Assembly (NCBI RefSeq): GCF_000818015.1
Contig: NZ_CP007511.1
Location: forward strand, 3,234,501 to 3,298,500
Reading direction: 5' to 3'
From: Stutzerimonas balearica DSM 6083
GTDB lineage: Bacteria > Pseudomonadota > Gammaproteobacteria > Pseudomonadales > Pseudomonadaceae
Length of the DNA: 64,000 bases
The number at the start of each line of letters is the position of its first letter. The first letter of the stretch is position 1. A program made the translations under genes and the position numbers. The notes beneath the pieces were generated by a model. The model saw only the letters and a list, made by a program, of their open reading frames with translations, was not told where the DNA came from and searched no databases. Shown here piece after piece: positions 13,517 to 22,917 of this stretch.

Positions 13517-16500
13517 CTAGTCGTCGCCCAGCGAGAGCAACGACGCATTGCCGCCCACTGCCGTGGTATTGGTCGACGTGGTGCGTTCGTTGGCGAAACG
13601 CAGCAGGTAGCTGGGGCCGCCCGCCTTGGGGCCGGTGCCGGACAATCCGCAGCCACCGAACGGCTGGACCCCGACCACCGCACCAACCTGGTTGCGGTTG
13701 ACGTACAGATTGCCGACCCGCGCCAGCCGCTCGATGCGCTCGGCGGTCTCCTCGTTGCGGCTGTGGACACCCAGGGTCAACCCGTAACCGGTAGCGTTGA
13801 TCGCCGCGACCACTTTCTCCAGATCGGCGGCATCGTAGCGCACAACGTGCAGAATCGGGCCGAAATGCTCCTTCTTGAGCTCCTCGATGCCGCCGATCTC
13901 GAAGGCCACCGGTGCCACGAAATAGCCGTCGAGCCCTTCGGGCAGACGTGCCTCGGCGATCAGGCGGCCCTGCGCCTTGAGCGATTCGACATGCGCGAGC
14001 AGGCCGTCGCGTGCTTCCTCATCGATCACCGGGCCCACATCGCTTTCGCGCAGGTGCGTCGGCCCGACCTTCAGCTCGGCCATCGCCCCCTTGATCAGCT
14101 CGATCACCCGGTCGGCGATGTCACGCTGCACATAGAGCACGCGTAACGCTGAACAGCGCTGGCCGGCGCTGGTAAAGGCCGAGGCCAGGGCGTCCTTGAC
14201 CACCTGCTCGGGCAATGCGGTGGAGTCGACGATCATCGCGTTCTGCCCGCCGGTTTCGGCGATCAGCGTGGCAATCGCGCCCTCCTTCTCGGCCAGCTGG
14301 CGGTTGATGATCCGCGCAGTCTCGGTCGAACCGGTGAAGCACACGCCGACCACGCGCCGATCGCGGCAGAACACGCCGCCGAGCGTCGCACCGTCGCCTG
14401 GCAGGAGGGCGATGACGTCCTTCGGCAGACCGGCCTCGAACATCAGCTCCAGCGCGCGCGCGGCGATCAGGCTGGTCTGCTCGGCTGGCTTGGCCAGCAC
14501 CGTGTTGCCGGCCACGAGCGCCGCGGTGATCTGGCCCAGGTAGATGGCCAGCGGGAAGTTCCACGGGCTGACGCAGACGAACACGCCACGCCCTTCGTGA
14601 AACAGCTCGTTGCGCTCGCCGGTCGGCCCTTTGAGTTCCTCGCGGCCCAGCTTCAGGCGCGCCTGCTGGGCGTAATAGCGGCAGAAGTCCACCGCTTCGC
14701 GCACCTCATCGATGCCATCCTGCAAGGACTTGCCGGCTTCCAGCGTACAGAGTGCCATCAGCTCGGCGCGGTTGGCCTCGAGCAGCTCACCGAGGCGCTC
14801 GAGAATGGCCGCACGCGCGTCGACCGGCGTTGCGTTCCACCGTGGCCAGGCCTCCGTCAGCCCGTCGAGCGCCTGGCGTGCCTGATCGGCCGTGGCGAAC
14901 TTCGCCGTGCCGACCACCTTGCCCAGCTCATAGGGGCAGCGCACGACCTGCTCATTGCCCGGCTGGCGCTCGCCGTCGATGACCGGCGCCGCCTGCCACT
15001 GCCGGTCAAGGAAGGGTTGGTAGGCGGCAGCCAGCGCTTGCCATTGTTCCTGGATGTTCATATTGATTCCCTGCGAATTCTTGCGGGTGCCGAACAGTGC
15101 CCGCGGCGATGGAATGCGTGGATTGCCTGGGCTCGCGAAGCGGCGCAGCTGGGTGACCGGGTGATCGATCAGCGACTCGATCGGCACCCGTGGGTCGACC
15201 AGCTGGTGCACGAAGGAAGAGTTGGCCCCGTTCTCCAGCAGGCGTCGGACGAGATAGGGCAGCAGGTCCTTGTGCGCGCCGACCGGCGCATAGATGCGCA
15301 CGTTGCGGCGGTGCTGCTCGAGCACCGTGTCGTACAGCGCGTCGCCCATGCCGTGCAGGCGCTGGAACTCGAAATCACGCGGCTCGCCGAGCTGCTCGGC
15401 CATGTCGAGAATGCAGCTGACGGTGTGCGCGTTGTGGCTGGCGAACTGCGGGTAGATCACCCCGCGCGTATGCTCGGAAAGCAGGTAGCGGGCGCACGCC
15501 AGGTAGGAGGTATCGGTGCCTTCCTTGCGCGTGTAGACCGGGTAGCCGTCAAGCCCCTGGACCTGGCACTGCTTGATTTCGCTGTCCCAGTAGGCGCCCT
15601 TGACCAGTCGCAGCGGAATGCGCGCGCCAAGCTCGCGACCCAGCAGAGTGAGCCAGACCAGCACCGGCAGGCAGCGTTTGGAATAGGCCTGCACCACCAG
15701 GCCGAACTCGCCCCAGCCGGCGATGGCGGGGTCGCGCATGAGCTTCTCGAAGAGCTCGAGCGACAGCTCGAGGCGATCGGCTTCCTCGGCATCGATGGTA
15801 ATGCCGACATCCAGACGGCGGGCCAATACCGCCAGCTCGCGCACACTGGCGAACAGCTCGGTCAGCACGCGGTCGCGCTGGGCAACCTCGTAGCGCGGGT
15901 GCAGCGCCGAGAGCTTGATCGAGATCGACGGCCGCGGCCCAGGGCCGACCTGCGGCTCGGCCCCTACCCGCTCGATCGCCTGGCGATAGTCGGTCAGGTA
16001 TTTTTCGGCGTCGCCAGCGGTCAGCGCTGCTTCGCCGAGCATGTCGAACGAATAGCTATAGCCCTTCTCGCGCTCGGCCCGGCCATTCTTCAGGGCTTCC
16101 GAGATGCTGCGGCCGAGCACGAACTGCTTGCCCATCAGCTTCATCGCCTGATTCATCGCGGCCCGGATCACCGGCTCACCGGAGCGTTGCAACAACCGCC
16201 CCAGCACGCTCTTGGGACGGCCGTCGGCGGTATCCGGATCGACCACCTTGCCGGTCATCACCAGCCCCCAGGCGGCGAAGTTGACCAGCACGTTGTCGCT
16301 CTGCCCCAGATGCCGCTCCCATTCGGCAGCACCGAGCTTATCGCGAATCAGCGCATCGGCCGTGGCCGGGTCCGGCACGCGCAAGAGCGCCTCGGCCAGG
16401 CACATGAGCATCAGCCCCTCCTGGGTGTCGAGGCTGTATTGACGCAACAAGGCGTCAAGAGTGTCGACCGCGTTGTCGCGGCTGCGCACGGATTGGATCA

Positions 16501-16678
16501 GCGCCCGGGCACGCTCACGGACACGCGCCACGCCGGCCTCGCCGGGGTCGGCCAGGGTCAGCAGCTGGTCGAGATAGGCGGCCTCCTCGACGCTGTAGTT
16601 GGCACTGATCTGGGGAAAGAACTCAGCGGCTTTCTGGCTGGCGAAGGTATCGCCCAGCACATGACTGGCTTGAAACAT
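13517..16678 (-). CDS. putA: Bifunctional proline dehydrogenase / pyrroline-5-carboxylate dehydrogenase PutA
   Basis: A 1053-residue PutA oxidising proline to glutamate in two FAD- and NAD-dependent steps. The N-terminal proline dehydrogenase barrel covers about residues 130-520 (RPSISIKLSALHPRYE, LVKGAYWDSEIK, FASHNAHTV). The C-terminal aldehyde dehydrogenase carries the general base in AETGGQNAMIV, the nucleophilic cysteine in SAGQRCSALRV and the FTGST loop. It lacks the N-terminal ribbon-helix-helix of the longer trifunctional PutA proteins (about 1300 residues), so it should not repress its own operon; control falls to the PruR-like activator beside it. The length fits the P. aeruginosa enzyme (about 1060). 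GGAGGAG precedes the ATG. Confidence 0.95.
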   Translation of the reverse strand: MFQASHVLGDTFASQKAAEFFPQISANYSVEEAAYLDQLLTLADPGEAGVARVRERARALIQSVRSRDNAVDTLDALLRQYSLDTQEGLMLMCLAEALLRVPDPATADALIRDKLGAAEWERHLGQSDNVLVNFAAWGLVMTGKVVDPDTADGRPKSVLGRLLQRSGEPVIRAAMNQAMKLMGKQFVLGRSISEALKNGRAEREKGYSYSFDMLGEAALTAGDAEKYLTDYRQAIERVGAEPQVGPGPRPSISIKLSALHPRYEVAQRDRVLTELFASVRELAVLARRLDVGITIDAEEADRLELSLELFEKLMRDPAIAGWGEFGLVVQAYSKRCLPVLVWLTLLGRELGARIPLRLVKGAYWDSEIKQCQVQGLDGYPVYTRKEGTDTSYLACARYLLSEHTRGVIYPQFASHNAHTVSCILDMAEQLGEPRDFEFQRLHGMGDALYDTVLEQHRRNVRIYAPVGAHKDLLPYLVRRLLENGANSSFVHQLVDPRVPIESLIDHPVTQLRRFASPGNPRIPSPRALFGTRKNSQGINMNIQEQWQALAAAYQPFLDRQWQAAPVIDGERQPGNEQVVRCPYELGKVVGTAKFATADQARQALDGLTEAWPRWNATPVDARAAILERLGELLEANRAELMALCTLEAGKSLQDGIDEVREAVDFCRYYAQQARLKLGREELKGPTGERNELFHEGRGVFVCVSPWNFPLAIYLGQITAALVAGNTVLAKPAEQTSLIAARALELMFEAGLPKDVIALLPGDGATLGGVFCRDRRVVGVCFTGSTETARIINRQLAEKEGAIATLIAETGGQNAMIVDSTALPEQVVKDALASAFTSAGQRCSALRVLYVQRDIADRVIELIKGAMAELKVGPTHLRESDVGPVIDEEARDGLLAHVESLKAQGRLIAEARLPEGLDGYFVAPVAFEIGGIEELKKEHFGPILHVVRYDAADLEKVVAAINATGYGLTLGVHSRNEETAERIERLARVGNLYVNRNQVGAVVGVQPFGGCGLSGTGPKAGGPSYLLRFANERTTSTNTTAVGGNASLLSLGDD

Positions 16679-16893
16679 CGCGCCGCTCCTCCGTTGGTTT
16701 ATTGCTGTTATAGGTCTAGCCCAATGCGACCGCCCCGGTGAGCGAACCGAGCGGGCATAACGAGCGGAAACGGAATGTAGAGGCAGGCGCGCCGCGCGAT
16801 CTTGCGAAAAGCTACGGTTTTTTTACAGCAGGCTTGGGAGTCGCTGCAGCTGTCGCAGCGCCCGGGCGGGCCAGCGTGACGGCGGTTGCCGGG

Positions 16894-17643
16894 TCAGTCC
16901 GCCCGGCGCAGGCTCCTGGGCGTCAGCCCGAGGTAGCGGCGGGTCGCCGTGGTCAGTGCGCTCTGGCTGGAAAAACCGCACTCCTCGGCGATTCTCGCCA
17001 GCGGCAGCGGCGTTTCGCGCAACAGATGTGCGGCACGATCGAGACGGCTCTTGAGCAGATACTGATGGGGCGTCAGCCCGACGCTGTCCTTGAACTGGAC
17101 GTGGAAGTGACTCGGGCTCAGGCAGGCAACCTGTGCCAGCTCGGCGACCGTGATGCGCCGCGACAGATGCTGGCGGATGTGTGCGTCGAGCCGCTCCAGG
17201 TCCAGCGGCCCGACACGCCGCACGGGCTGCTCGCCGAACAGCCGCAGGTGCAGCGCCCTCAGCAGAACCCCGCCCAGCGCCCGGGCCAGCAGCGGATCGC
17301 TGCCATAGCGCGCCAGCTCGGCCTCGGCATAGGCCAGCAAATGCTGGAAATCGGCATCCAGGGCCGGGTAGCGCGGCGCCTCGAACAGGCGCGCAAGCAA
17401 CTCCGGGTCGTCGAGATCATCCTGCTCGTCGAGGTCGATGATCAGCATGCGGTTGTCGCCCACCCCGGCGAAACCATGGTCCGCATCGCCCGGCACCACG
17501 CAAGCGCGCATGCGGCAGACTTCGCCCCCCGAGCCGTTGACTTCGAACTCGGCGCGACCGGCCACCGACATCACCAACTGGTGATAGTCGTGAGCGTGCT
17601 TGTGGGCCTGGTCATCCAGGCGAATCAGTCGGGCGTTGAGCAT
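16894..17643 (-). CDS. pruR: AraC-family regulator of proline catabolism, PruR-like
   Basis: A 249-residue AraC-type activator. The N-terminal cupin-like sensor domain has H-H-x-H-x-x-H wording (HKHAHDYHQLVM). The C-terminal double helix-turn-helix (about 150-249) carries ITVAELAQVACLSPSHFHVQFK and the family tail PLARIAEECGFSSQSALTTA. I start it at the ATG at 17643, which follows a GAGGTG ribosome site; an in-frame ATG at 17748 would add 35 residues reaching into the divergent asrA promoter. It ends 215 bp upstream of putA on the same strand, as PruR does next to putA in P. aeruginosa, so activation of putA/putP by proline is the natural inference. Confidence 0.85.
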   Translation of the reverse strand: MLNARLIRLDDQAHKHAHDYHQLVMSVAGRAEFEVNGSGGEVCRMRACVVPGDADHGFAGVGDNRMLIIDLDEQDDLDDPELLARLFEAPRYPALDADFQHLLAYAEAELARYGSDPLLARALGGVLLRALHLRLFGEQPVRRVGPLDLERLDAHIRQHLSRRITVAELAQVACLSPSHFHVQFKDSVGLTPHQYLLKSRLDRAAHLLRETPLPLARIAEECGFSSQSALTTATRRYLGLTPRSLRRAD

Positions 17644-17768
17644 GGCAAGGCACCTCGGGCGTCCCGGCACTGTAACGAAACTGCCGGAGGGCCGCCATGC
17701 CCGGCCGGCATTGAAAACGCCGCCCACACTACCCATCTTCATCGGCAAGTCCCCGTACCAGGTGCCGC

Positions 17769-20150
17769 ATGAACGACGACGCGAACAACACCGAGCAGGA
17801 AATCATTTCGTCCAACGGGCTGGTGCTGCCCGACCAGAACCAGCCGGACAAGCTCTACGTGATCCCGGTTCACAACCGCCCGTTCTTCCCGGCGCAGGTG
17901 CTACCGGTGATCGTCAACGAAGACCCCTGGGCAGAAACCCTGCAGCGCGTGGCCAAGACGCCGCACCAGCGCCTGGCGCTGTTCTTTGTCGATACGCCGG
18001 TGCTCGACACCGCCAGTTTCGACCCGGACAGCCTGCCGGAGCACGGCACCATGGTCCGCGTTCACCACGCCTCGCAGGAAGGCGGCAAGCTGCAGTTCGT
18101 CGCGCAGGGCATGGCGCGCGTGCGCATTCGCGGCTGGCTGCGGCGCAAGCCACCCTACCTGGTCGAAGTCGACTATCCGCGCCCCGAGGAAGATCCGCGC
18201 GACGAGGTCAAGGCCTATGGCATGGCGCTGATCAATGCGATCAAGGAACTGTTGCCGCTCAACCCGCTGTACAGCGAAGAGCTGAAGAACTACCTCAACC
18301 GCTTCAGCCCCAACGACCCTTCGCCGCTGACCGACTTCGCCGCGGCGCTGACCACCGCGCCCGGCGTCGAGCTGCAGGAAGTGCTGGACACCGTGCCGGT
18401 ACTCAAGCGCATGGAGAAGGTGCTGCCGCTGCTGCGCAAGGAGGTCGAAGTCGCACGCCTGCAGAAGGAACTCACCGGCGAGGTCAATCGCAAGATCGGC
18501 GAGCGCCAGCGCGAGTTTTTCCTCAAGGAACAGCTGAAGATCATTCAGCGCGAGCTGGGCATCACCAAGGACGACAAGAGCGCCGATGCCGACGAGTTCC
18601 GCGCCCGTCTGGAAGGCAAGGTGGTGCCGCCGGCTGCGCAGAAGCGTATCGACGAGGAACTGAACAAGCTGTCGATCCTCGAGACCGGCTCGCCGGAATA
18701 CGCAGTCACCCGCAACTATCTGGACTGGGCCACCGCCCTGCCCTGGGGCGTCTACGGCAAGGACAAGCTCGACCTCAAGCGCGCGCGCAAGGTGCTCGAC
18801 AAGCATCACGCCGGCCTCGACGACATCAAGAACCGCATCCTCGAGTTTCTCGCCGTCGGCGCCTTCAAGGGCGAGATCGCCGGCTCCATCGTGCTGCTGG
18901 TCGGCCCGCCGGGCGTGGGCAAGACCAGTATCGGCAAGTCCATCGCCGAATCCCTCGGCCGGCCGTTCTATCGCTTCAGCGTCGGCGGCATGCGTGACGA
19001 GGCGGAGATCAAGGGTCACCGTCGCACCTACATCGGCGCCCTGCCCGGCAAGCTGGTGCAGGCACTCAAGGATGTCGAGGTGATGAACCCGGTGATCATG
19101 CTCGACGAGATCGACAAGCTCAGCAGCAGCTATCAGGGCGATCCGGCCTCGGCGCTGCTGGAGACGCTGGACCCGGAGCAGAACGTCGAATTCCTCGACC
19201 ATTACCTGGACCTGCGTCTGGACCTGTCCAAGGTGCTGTTCGTCTGCACGGCCAATACCCTGGACTCGATTCCCGGCCCGCTGCTCGACCGCATGGAAGT
19301 GATCCGCCTGTCCGGCTACATCGCCGAGGAGAAGCTGGCCATCGCCAAGCGTCACCTGTGGCCCAAGCTGCTGGACAAGACCGGCGTGCCCAAGCAACGC
19401 CTGGCCATCAGCGACAGCGCCATGAAAGCGGTGATCGAAGGCTATGCGCGCGAAGCCGGTGTGCGTCAGCTGGAGAAGCAGCTGGGCAAGCTGGTGCGCA
19501 AGGCGGTGGTCAAGCTGCTGGAAGACCCGCAAGCGGAGCTGAAGATCACGCCGAAGGACCTGGAAAGCTACCTCGGCAAACCGGTGTTCCGCAGCGAACA
19601 GGTGCTCTCCGGCGTCGGCGTGATCACCGGCCTCGCGTGGACCAGCATGGGCGGCGCGACGCTGCCGATCGAGGCCACGCGCATCCACACGCTCAACCGC
19701 GGCTTCAAGCTCACCGGCAAGCTCGGCGACGTGATGAAGGAATCGGCGGAGATCGCCTACAGCTACGTCAGCTCGAACCTGAAGACCTTCAAGGGCGACC
19801 CGGCGTTCTTCGACCAGGCCTTCGTGCACCTGCATGTGCCGGAAGGCGCCACACCGAAGGATGGCCCCAGCGCCGGCATCACCATGGCCAGCGCGCTGCT
19901 TTCGCTGGCACGCAACCAGCCGCCGAAGAAAGGCGTGGCCATGACCGGCGAGCTGACGCTGACCGGCCACGTATTGCCGATTGGCGGAGTGCGCGAAAAG
20001 GTGATCGCGGCGCGGCGGCAGAAGATTTTCGAGCTGATCCTGCCGGAAGCCAACCGCGGCGACTTCGAGGAGCTGCCGGATTATCTGAAGGAAGGCCTGA
20101 CAGTGCACTTCGCCAGGCGCTTCGCCGACGTCGCCAAGGTGCTCTTCTAA
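17769..20150 (+). CDS. asrA: Lon-type ATP-dependent protease AsrA (second Lon)
   Basis: A 793-residue Lon protease: an N-terminal substrate domain (about 25-220, VIPVHNRPFFPAQVLPVIVN), an AAA+ module with Walker A GPPGVGKT and Walker B VIMLDEIDK, and a C-terminal peptidase with the catalytic serine in KDGPSAGITMA and lysine in GGVREKVIAARR. It is complete. The neighbourhood (divergent from pruR, followed by icp) matches PA0779 of P. aeruginosa, the Lon paralogue AsrA linked to heat shock and aminoglycoside response, not housekeeping lon, which sits with clpX. The start at 17769 is the first ATG; the 125-bp divergent gap with pruR must hold both promoters. Confidence 0.9.
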   Translation: MNDDANNTEQEIISSNGLVLPDQNQPDKLYVIPVHNRPFFPAQVLPVIVNEDPWAETLQRVAKTPHQRLALFFVDTPVLDTASFDPDSLPEHGTMVRVHHASQEGGKLQFVAQGMARVRIRGWLRRKPPYLVEVDYPRPEEDPRDEVKAYGMALINAIKELLPLNPLYSEELKNYLNRFSPNDPSPLTDFAAALTTAPGVELQEVLDTVPVLKRMEKVLPLLRKEVEVARLQKELTGEVNRKIGERQREFFLKEQLKIIQRELGITKDDKSADADEFRARLEGKVVPPAAQKRIDEELNKLSILETGSPEYAVTRNYLDWATALPWGVYGKDKLDLKRARKVLDKHHAGLDDIKNRILEFLAVGAFKGEIAGSIVLLVGPPGVGKTSIGKSIAESLGRPFYRFSVGGMRDEAEIKGHRRTYIGALPGKLVQALKDVEVMNPVIMLDEIDKLSSSYQGDPASALLETLDPEQNVEFLDHYLDLRLDLSKVLFVCTANTLDSIPGPLLDRMEVIRLSGYIAEEKLAIAKRHLWPKLLDKTGVPKQRLAISDSAMKAVIEGYAREAGVRQLEKQLGKLVRKAVVKLLEDPQAELKITPKDLESYLGKPVFRSEQVLSGVGVITGLAWTSMGGATLPIEATRIHTLNRGFKLTGKLGDVMKESAEIAYSYVSSNLKTFKGDPAFFDQAFVHLHVPEGATPKDGPSAGITMASALLSLARNQPPKKGVAMTGELTLTGHVLPIGGVREKVIAARRQKIFELILPEANRGDFEELPDYLKEGLTVHFARRFADVAKVLF

Positions 20151-20305
20151 ACGCCTCGGCAACCGGCGTCATGGCGCCGATTGTCCGGGGCGAGCGCCGG
20201 GGCTGGTCTTTCACGCCGGGCTTCCCGCTCGGCGGTCCGGCCTCGCCTGGCTGCTCCCGGCCGCTTTTGGCTATCCTTCCGGTTCACTTCTGATCGGTGC
20301 CGCTC

Positions 20306-20707
20306 ATGTCGTTCGACGTCCCTCGTCTACTGTTGCCCACCAGCCTCCTGCTGCTGGCCGCCTGCGCCAGCGACAACCATACGCCCTCGAGCGTTGTGCT
20401 CGGTGACGATCACCGTTGCCCGCAGACGCTGCAGACCGGCCAACAGCTGATCGTCAGCCTGCCGAGCAATCCGGCCACCGGGTATCGCTGGCTGCTGCGC
20501 GAGGCCGCCGCCGAACAGCTGCGCAGCCTCGGCCCCGAGGTCTACAGCAATCCGAACGACGACGTGATCGGCGGCGACGGGCTCTCTACCTGGCGCTTCG
20601 AGGCGCAGCGGCCCGGCAGTGGTCGCCTCTACCTCATCTATCAACGCCCCTGGGAAGCCGAAGGCGAGCCGGCCGGGCTGTTCGATTGTCGGATCGAGGT
20701 ACGCTGA
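20306..20707 (+). CDS. icp: Chagasin-like cysteine peptidase inhibitor lipoprotein (Icp)
   Basis: A 133-residue protein. A hydrophobic leader ends [10 protein letters not shown], a lipobox with Cys after residue 20, so it is probably a lipoprotein. The mature part carries the inhibitor family I42 landmarks: the NPATGYRW loop (canonical NPTTGY), a central glycine-rich loop [10 protein letters not shown] and a C-terminal RPW. These three loops fill the active-site cleft of papain-like peptidases. In P. aeruginosa a homologue follows asrA. The start is the ATG at 20306; a GTG nine bases upstream is in frame and neither has a strong ribosome site. The physiological target is unknown. Confidence 0.85.
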   Translation: MSFDVPRLLLPTSLLLLAACASDNHTPSSVVLGDDHRCPQTLQTGQQLIVSLPSNPATGYRWLLREAAAEQLRSLGPEVYSNPNDDVIGGDGLSTWRFEAQRPGSGRLYLIYQRPWEAEGEPAGLFDCRIEVR

Positions 20708-20771
20708 AGCACGGCCAGAGGGCGGCTTTCCGCTACAATGCGGCCCCGTTTTCCAGCACGCCGCCACCAAC

Positions 20772-21515
20772 GTGAGCCACGATCCCGACCGTCTGTTCGC
20801 CCAGCCCCTGGCCCAGGTACCCGACTTCGTCTTCAACGAGGACGTAGTGCGGGTGTTTCCCGACATGATCAAGCGCTCGGTGCCCGGCTACCCGACAATC
20901 GTCGAGAACATCGGCGTGATCGCCGCACAGTTCGCCCAGGCCAGTACCTGCCTGTACGATCTCGGCTGTTCGCTGGGCGCGGTGACCCAGGCCCTGCGTC
21001 GGCACGTCAGCCAGAACAACTGCCAGGTGATCGCGGTGGACAACTCCAGTGCGATGGTCGAGCGTTGTCGCGAGTACCTCCACGCCCAGGACTCGATGTT
21101 CCAGGAGTTGCTGCCGGTGGAGGTGATCGAGGCCGACATCCTCGCCCTGGAGTTCCAGCCCTGCTCGCTGGTGGCGCTGAACTTCACCCTGCAGTTCATC
21201 GCCCCCGAACAGCGCCCGGCCCTGCTCGGCCGCATTCGCCAGGCCCTGGTGCCGGGCGGCGCGCTGATCCTGTCGGAGAAACTGCGTTTCGAGGACGACG
21301 GCGAGCAACAGCTGCTGACCGGCCTGCACGTCGCCTTCAAGCGTGCCAATGGCTACAGCGAACTGGAGATCGCCCAGAAACGCAGCGCCATCGAGAACGT
21401 GATGAAACCCGACAGTCTGGAAACCCATCGCCAGCGCCTGCTCGAGGCCGGCTTTTCCAAGGTCGTGCCCTGGTTCCAATGCCTGAACTTCGCTTCGCTG
21501 ATCGCCCTGCCATGA
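20772..21515 (+). CDS. cmoA: Carboxy-S-adenosylmethionine synthase CmoA
   Basis: A 247-residue class I methyltransferase-fold enzyme making carboxy-SAM from SAM and prephenate. It begins with GTG ([22 protein letters not shown]), typical of CmoA; the nucleotide loop is [13 protein letters not shown], and [12 protein letters not shown] plus [13 protein letters not shown] follow. The product feeds CmoB, whose ATG overlaps the cmoA stop (ATGA at 21512-21515), so the two are translationally coupled. Together they form cmo5U34 at the tRNA wobble position. The length is standard. Confidence 0.95.
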   Translation: MSHDPDRLFAQPLAQVPDFVFNEDVVRVFPDMIKRSVPGYPTIVENIGVIAAQFAQASTCLYDLGCSLGAVTQALRRHVSQNNCQVIAVDNSSAMVERCREYLHAQDSMFQELLPVEVIEADILALEFQPCSLVALNFTLQFIAPEQRPALLGRIRQALVPGGALILSEKLRFEDDGEQQLLTGLHVAFKRANGYSELEIAQKRSAIENVMKPDSLETHRQRLLEAGFSKVVPWFQCLNFASLIALP

Positions 21516-22474
21516 ATCTCGACCTGACCTCCCTCGCCTGGCGCCTGGCCGGCACCCCACTAGCCGCCTGGGCCAACGGTGTTCAGCAGCAACTGGATGC
21601 CAAGCTCGCCATCGGCCACGGCGACCTGCCGCGCTGGCGACGTGCCGTGGAAGCGCTGCCTGCGCTGATGCCGACGCAGATCGAGCTGCGCGAATGCTTC
21701 CGCCTCGACGCGGCCTGTGACGACGGCACACGACAGACCACCCGTGAAGCGCTGATGGGGCTCTCGCCGTGGCGCAAGGGTCCGTTCGACGTGTTCGGTG
21801 TGCATGTCGATACCGAGTGGCGCTCGGACTGGAAGTGGAACCGGGTCGCACCGCACCTGGATCTGGCCGGCAAGCGCATCCTCGACGTCGGCTGCGGCAA
21901 CGGCTACTACATGTGGCGCATGCTCGGCGCCGGCGCCGACAGCGTGGTCGGCGTCGACCCGAACTGGCTGTTCTTCTGCCAGTTCCATGCGATGAAGCGC
22001 TACCTGCCGGAACTGCCCGCCTGGCACCTGCCCTTCGCCCTGGAAGAGCTGCCGCCCAAGCTCGAAGGCTTCGAGACGGTATTCTCCATGGGGGTGCTCT
22101 ACCATCGTCGTTCGCCCATCGATCACCTGCTCGACCTGAAGGACTGCCTGGTCCGCGGTGGCGAGCTGGTGCTCGAAACGCTGGTGGTCGAGGGCGACGA
22201 GCACACCGCGCTGGTGCCCGAGGACCGTTACGCACAGATGCGCAACGTCTGGTTCCTACCCTCGGTGCCGGCCCTGGAACGCTGGCTGCGCCGGGCCGGC
22301 TTCGTCGATGTGCGCTGCGTTGACGTCAGCGTGACCAGCGTCGAGGAACAGCGCAGCACTGACTGGATGCGTTACCAGTCGCTACCGGATTTCCTCGACC
22401 CGCAGGACCATGGTCGCACCGTAGAAGGGCTGCCGGCCCCCATGCGCGCAGTGCTGTTGGCCCGCAAGCCCTGA
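21512..22474 (+). CDS. cmoB: tRNA U34 carboxymethyltransferase CmoB
   Basis: A 320-residue enzyme that transfers the carboxymethyl group of carboxy-SAM to 5-hydroxyuridine 34 of tRNAs reading family boxes. The SAM-type loop [20 protein letters not shown] is near residue 125, followed by [13 protein letters not shown] and [12 protein letters not shown], all conserved in CmoB. The N-terminal region ([20 protein letters not shown]) precedes the catalytic domain. It overlaps cmoA by 4 bp and is complete. Confidence 0.95.
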   Translation: MNLDLTSLAWRLAGTPLAAWANGVQQQLDAKLAIGHGDLPRWRRAVEALPALMPTQIELRECFRLDAACDDGTRQTTREALMGLSPWRKGPFDVFGVHVDTEWRSDWKWNRVAPHLDLAGKRILDVGCGNGYYMWRMLGAGADSVVGVDPNWLFFCQFHAMKRYLPELPAWHLPFALEELPPKLEGFETVFSMGVLYHRRSPIDHLLDLKDCLVRGGELVLETLVVEGDEHTALVPEDRYAQMRNVWFLPSVPALERWLRRAGFVDVRCVDVSVTSVEEQRSTDWMRYQSLPDFLDPQDHGRTVEGLPAPMRAVLLARKP

Positions 22475-22502
22475 CGCCTGATGCGGGCGGGCCGTGGGCC
22501 AG

Positions 22503-22778
22503 CTAGTCAGCGGCGCAGCAATGTCGCCGCTGCGCCATCGATTGACGCAGCGGCAGCCGGGCTTTTTCGCTGAGCATTTGGCGATTCAGATCACGCGCCG
22601 CCAGCGCCCGGTCATCCAGCTCGAGCAGTTGCCGATACAGCCGGCGCTGACGCCAGGCACGCAGCCACTCGCATAGGTTGCGCTGCAGCCCCAGCGGCGG
22701 CATCGCCGGCATGTAGAAGTCTGGCAGTTCGGGCTCCACTCTGCGCCCAACGTCGGTTTTGCGTGCTTTTCCAGACAT
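22503..22778 (-). CDS. Small basic protein, DUF1127-like
   Basis: A 91-residue Arg-rich cytosolic protein. The segment LCEWLRAWRQRRLYRQLLEL followed by DDRALAARDLNR resembles the DUF1127 (YjiS-like) arginine-rich helix pair, although the usual terminal glycine motif is weak. A strong GGAGGTGA ribosome site precedes the ATG at 22778, which argues that the gene is real. It is divergent from the LysR gene at 22918 and shares the 139-bp region holding a LysR-type dyad, so the regulator may control it. It converges on cmoB with a 28-bp gap. DUF1127 proteins have been linked to RNA turnover and metabolic regulation in other bacteria; no role can be read here. Confidence 0.65.
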   Translation of the reverse strand: MSGKARKTDVGRRVEPELPDFYMPAMPPLGLQRNLCEWLRAWRQRRLYRQLLELDDRALAARDLNRQMLSEKARLPLRQSMAQRRHCCAAD

Positions 22779-22893
22779 GGCTCACCTCCGTTCGCCGTCA
22801 ACAACCGAGACGAAAGAACTCGGCTGCGTTGAATTGACGAACAGGATGAGCGGGCGCCCAGCGTTCAAACAAACGACTAATATCAAACCCTGC

Positions 22894-22910
22894 GTTCAAC
22901 AATATTGAAC
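22894..22910. promoter_or_regulatory. LysR-type operator dyad
   Basis: GTTCAACAATATTGAAC is a perfect 6-bp inverted repeat around 5 bp and fits the T-N11-A LysR box. It ends 7 bp before the LysR ATG at 22918, in the region shared with the divergent DUF1127-like gene, so autoregulation and divergent control are likely. Confidence 0.6.
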
Positions 22911-22917
22911 AAAGGCC

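Noticed and set aside
14597..16741. 714-codon plus-strand frame antisense to putA
   Set aside because: Shadow of a gene with complete PutA motifs; no family resemblance of its own.
17901..20162. 753-codon open frame antisense to asrA
   Set aside because: High-GC shadow: it mirrors the Lon-type protease exactly, has low-complexity His/Gln/Leu-rich wording and no ribosome site, while asrA has all catalytic motifs.
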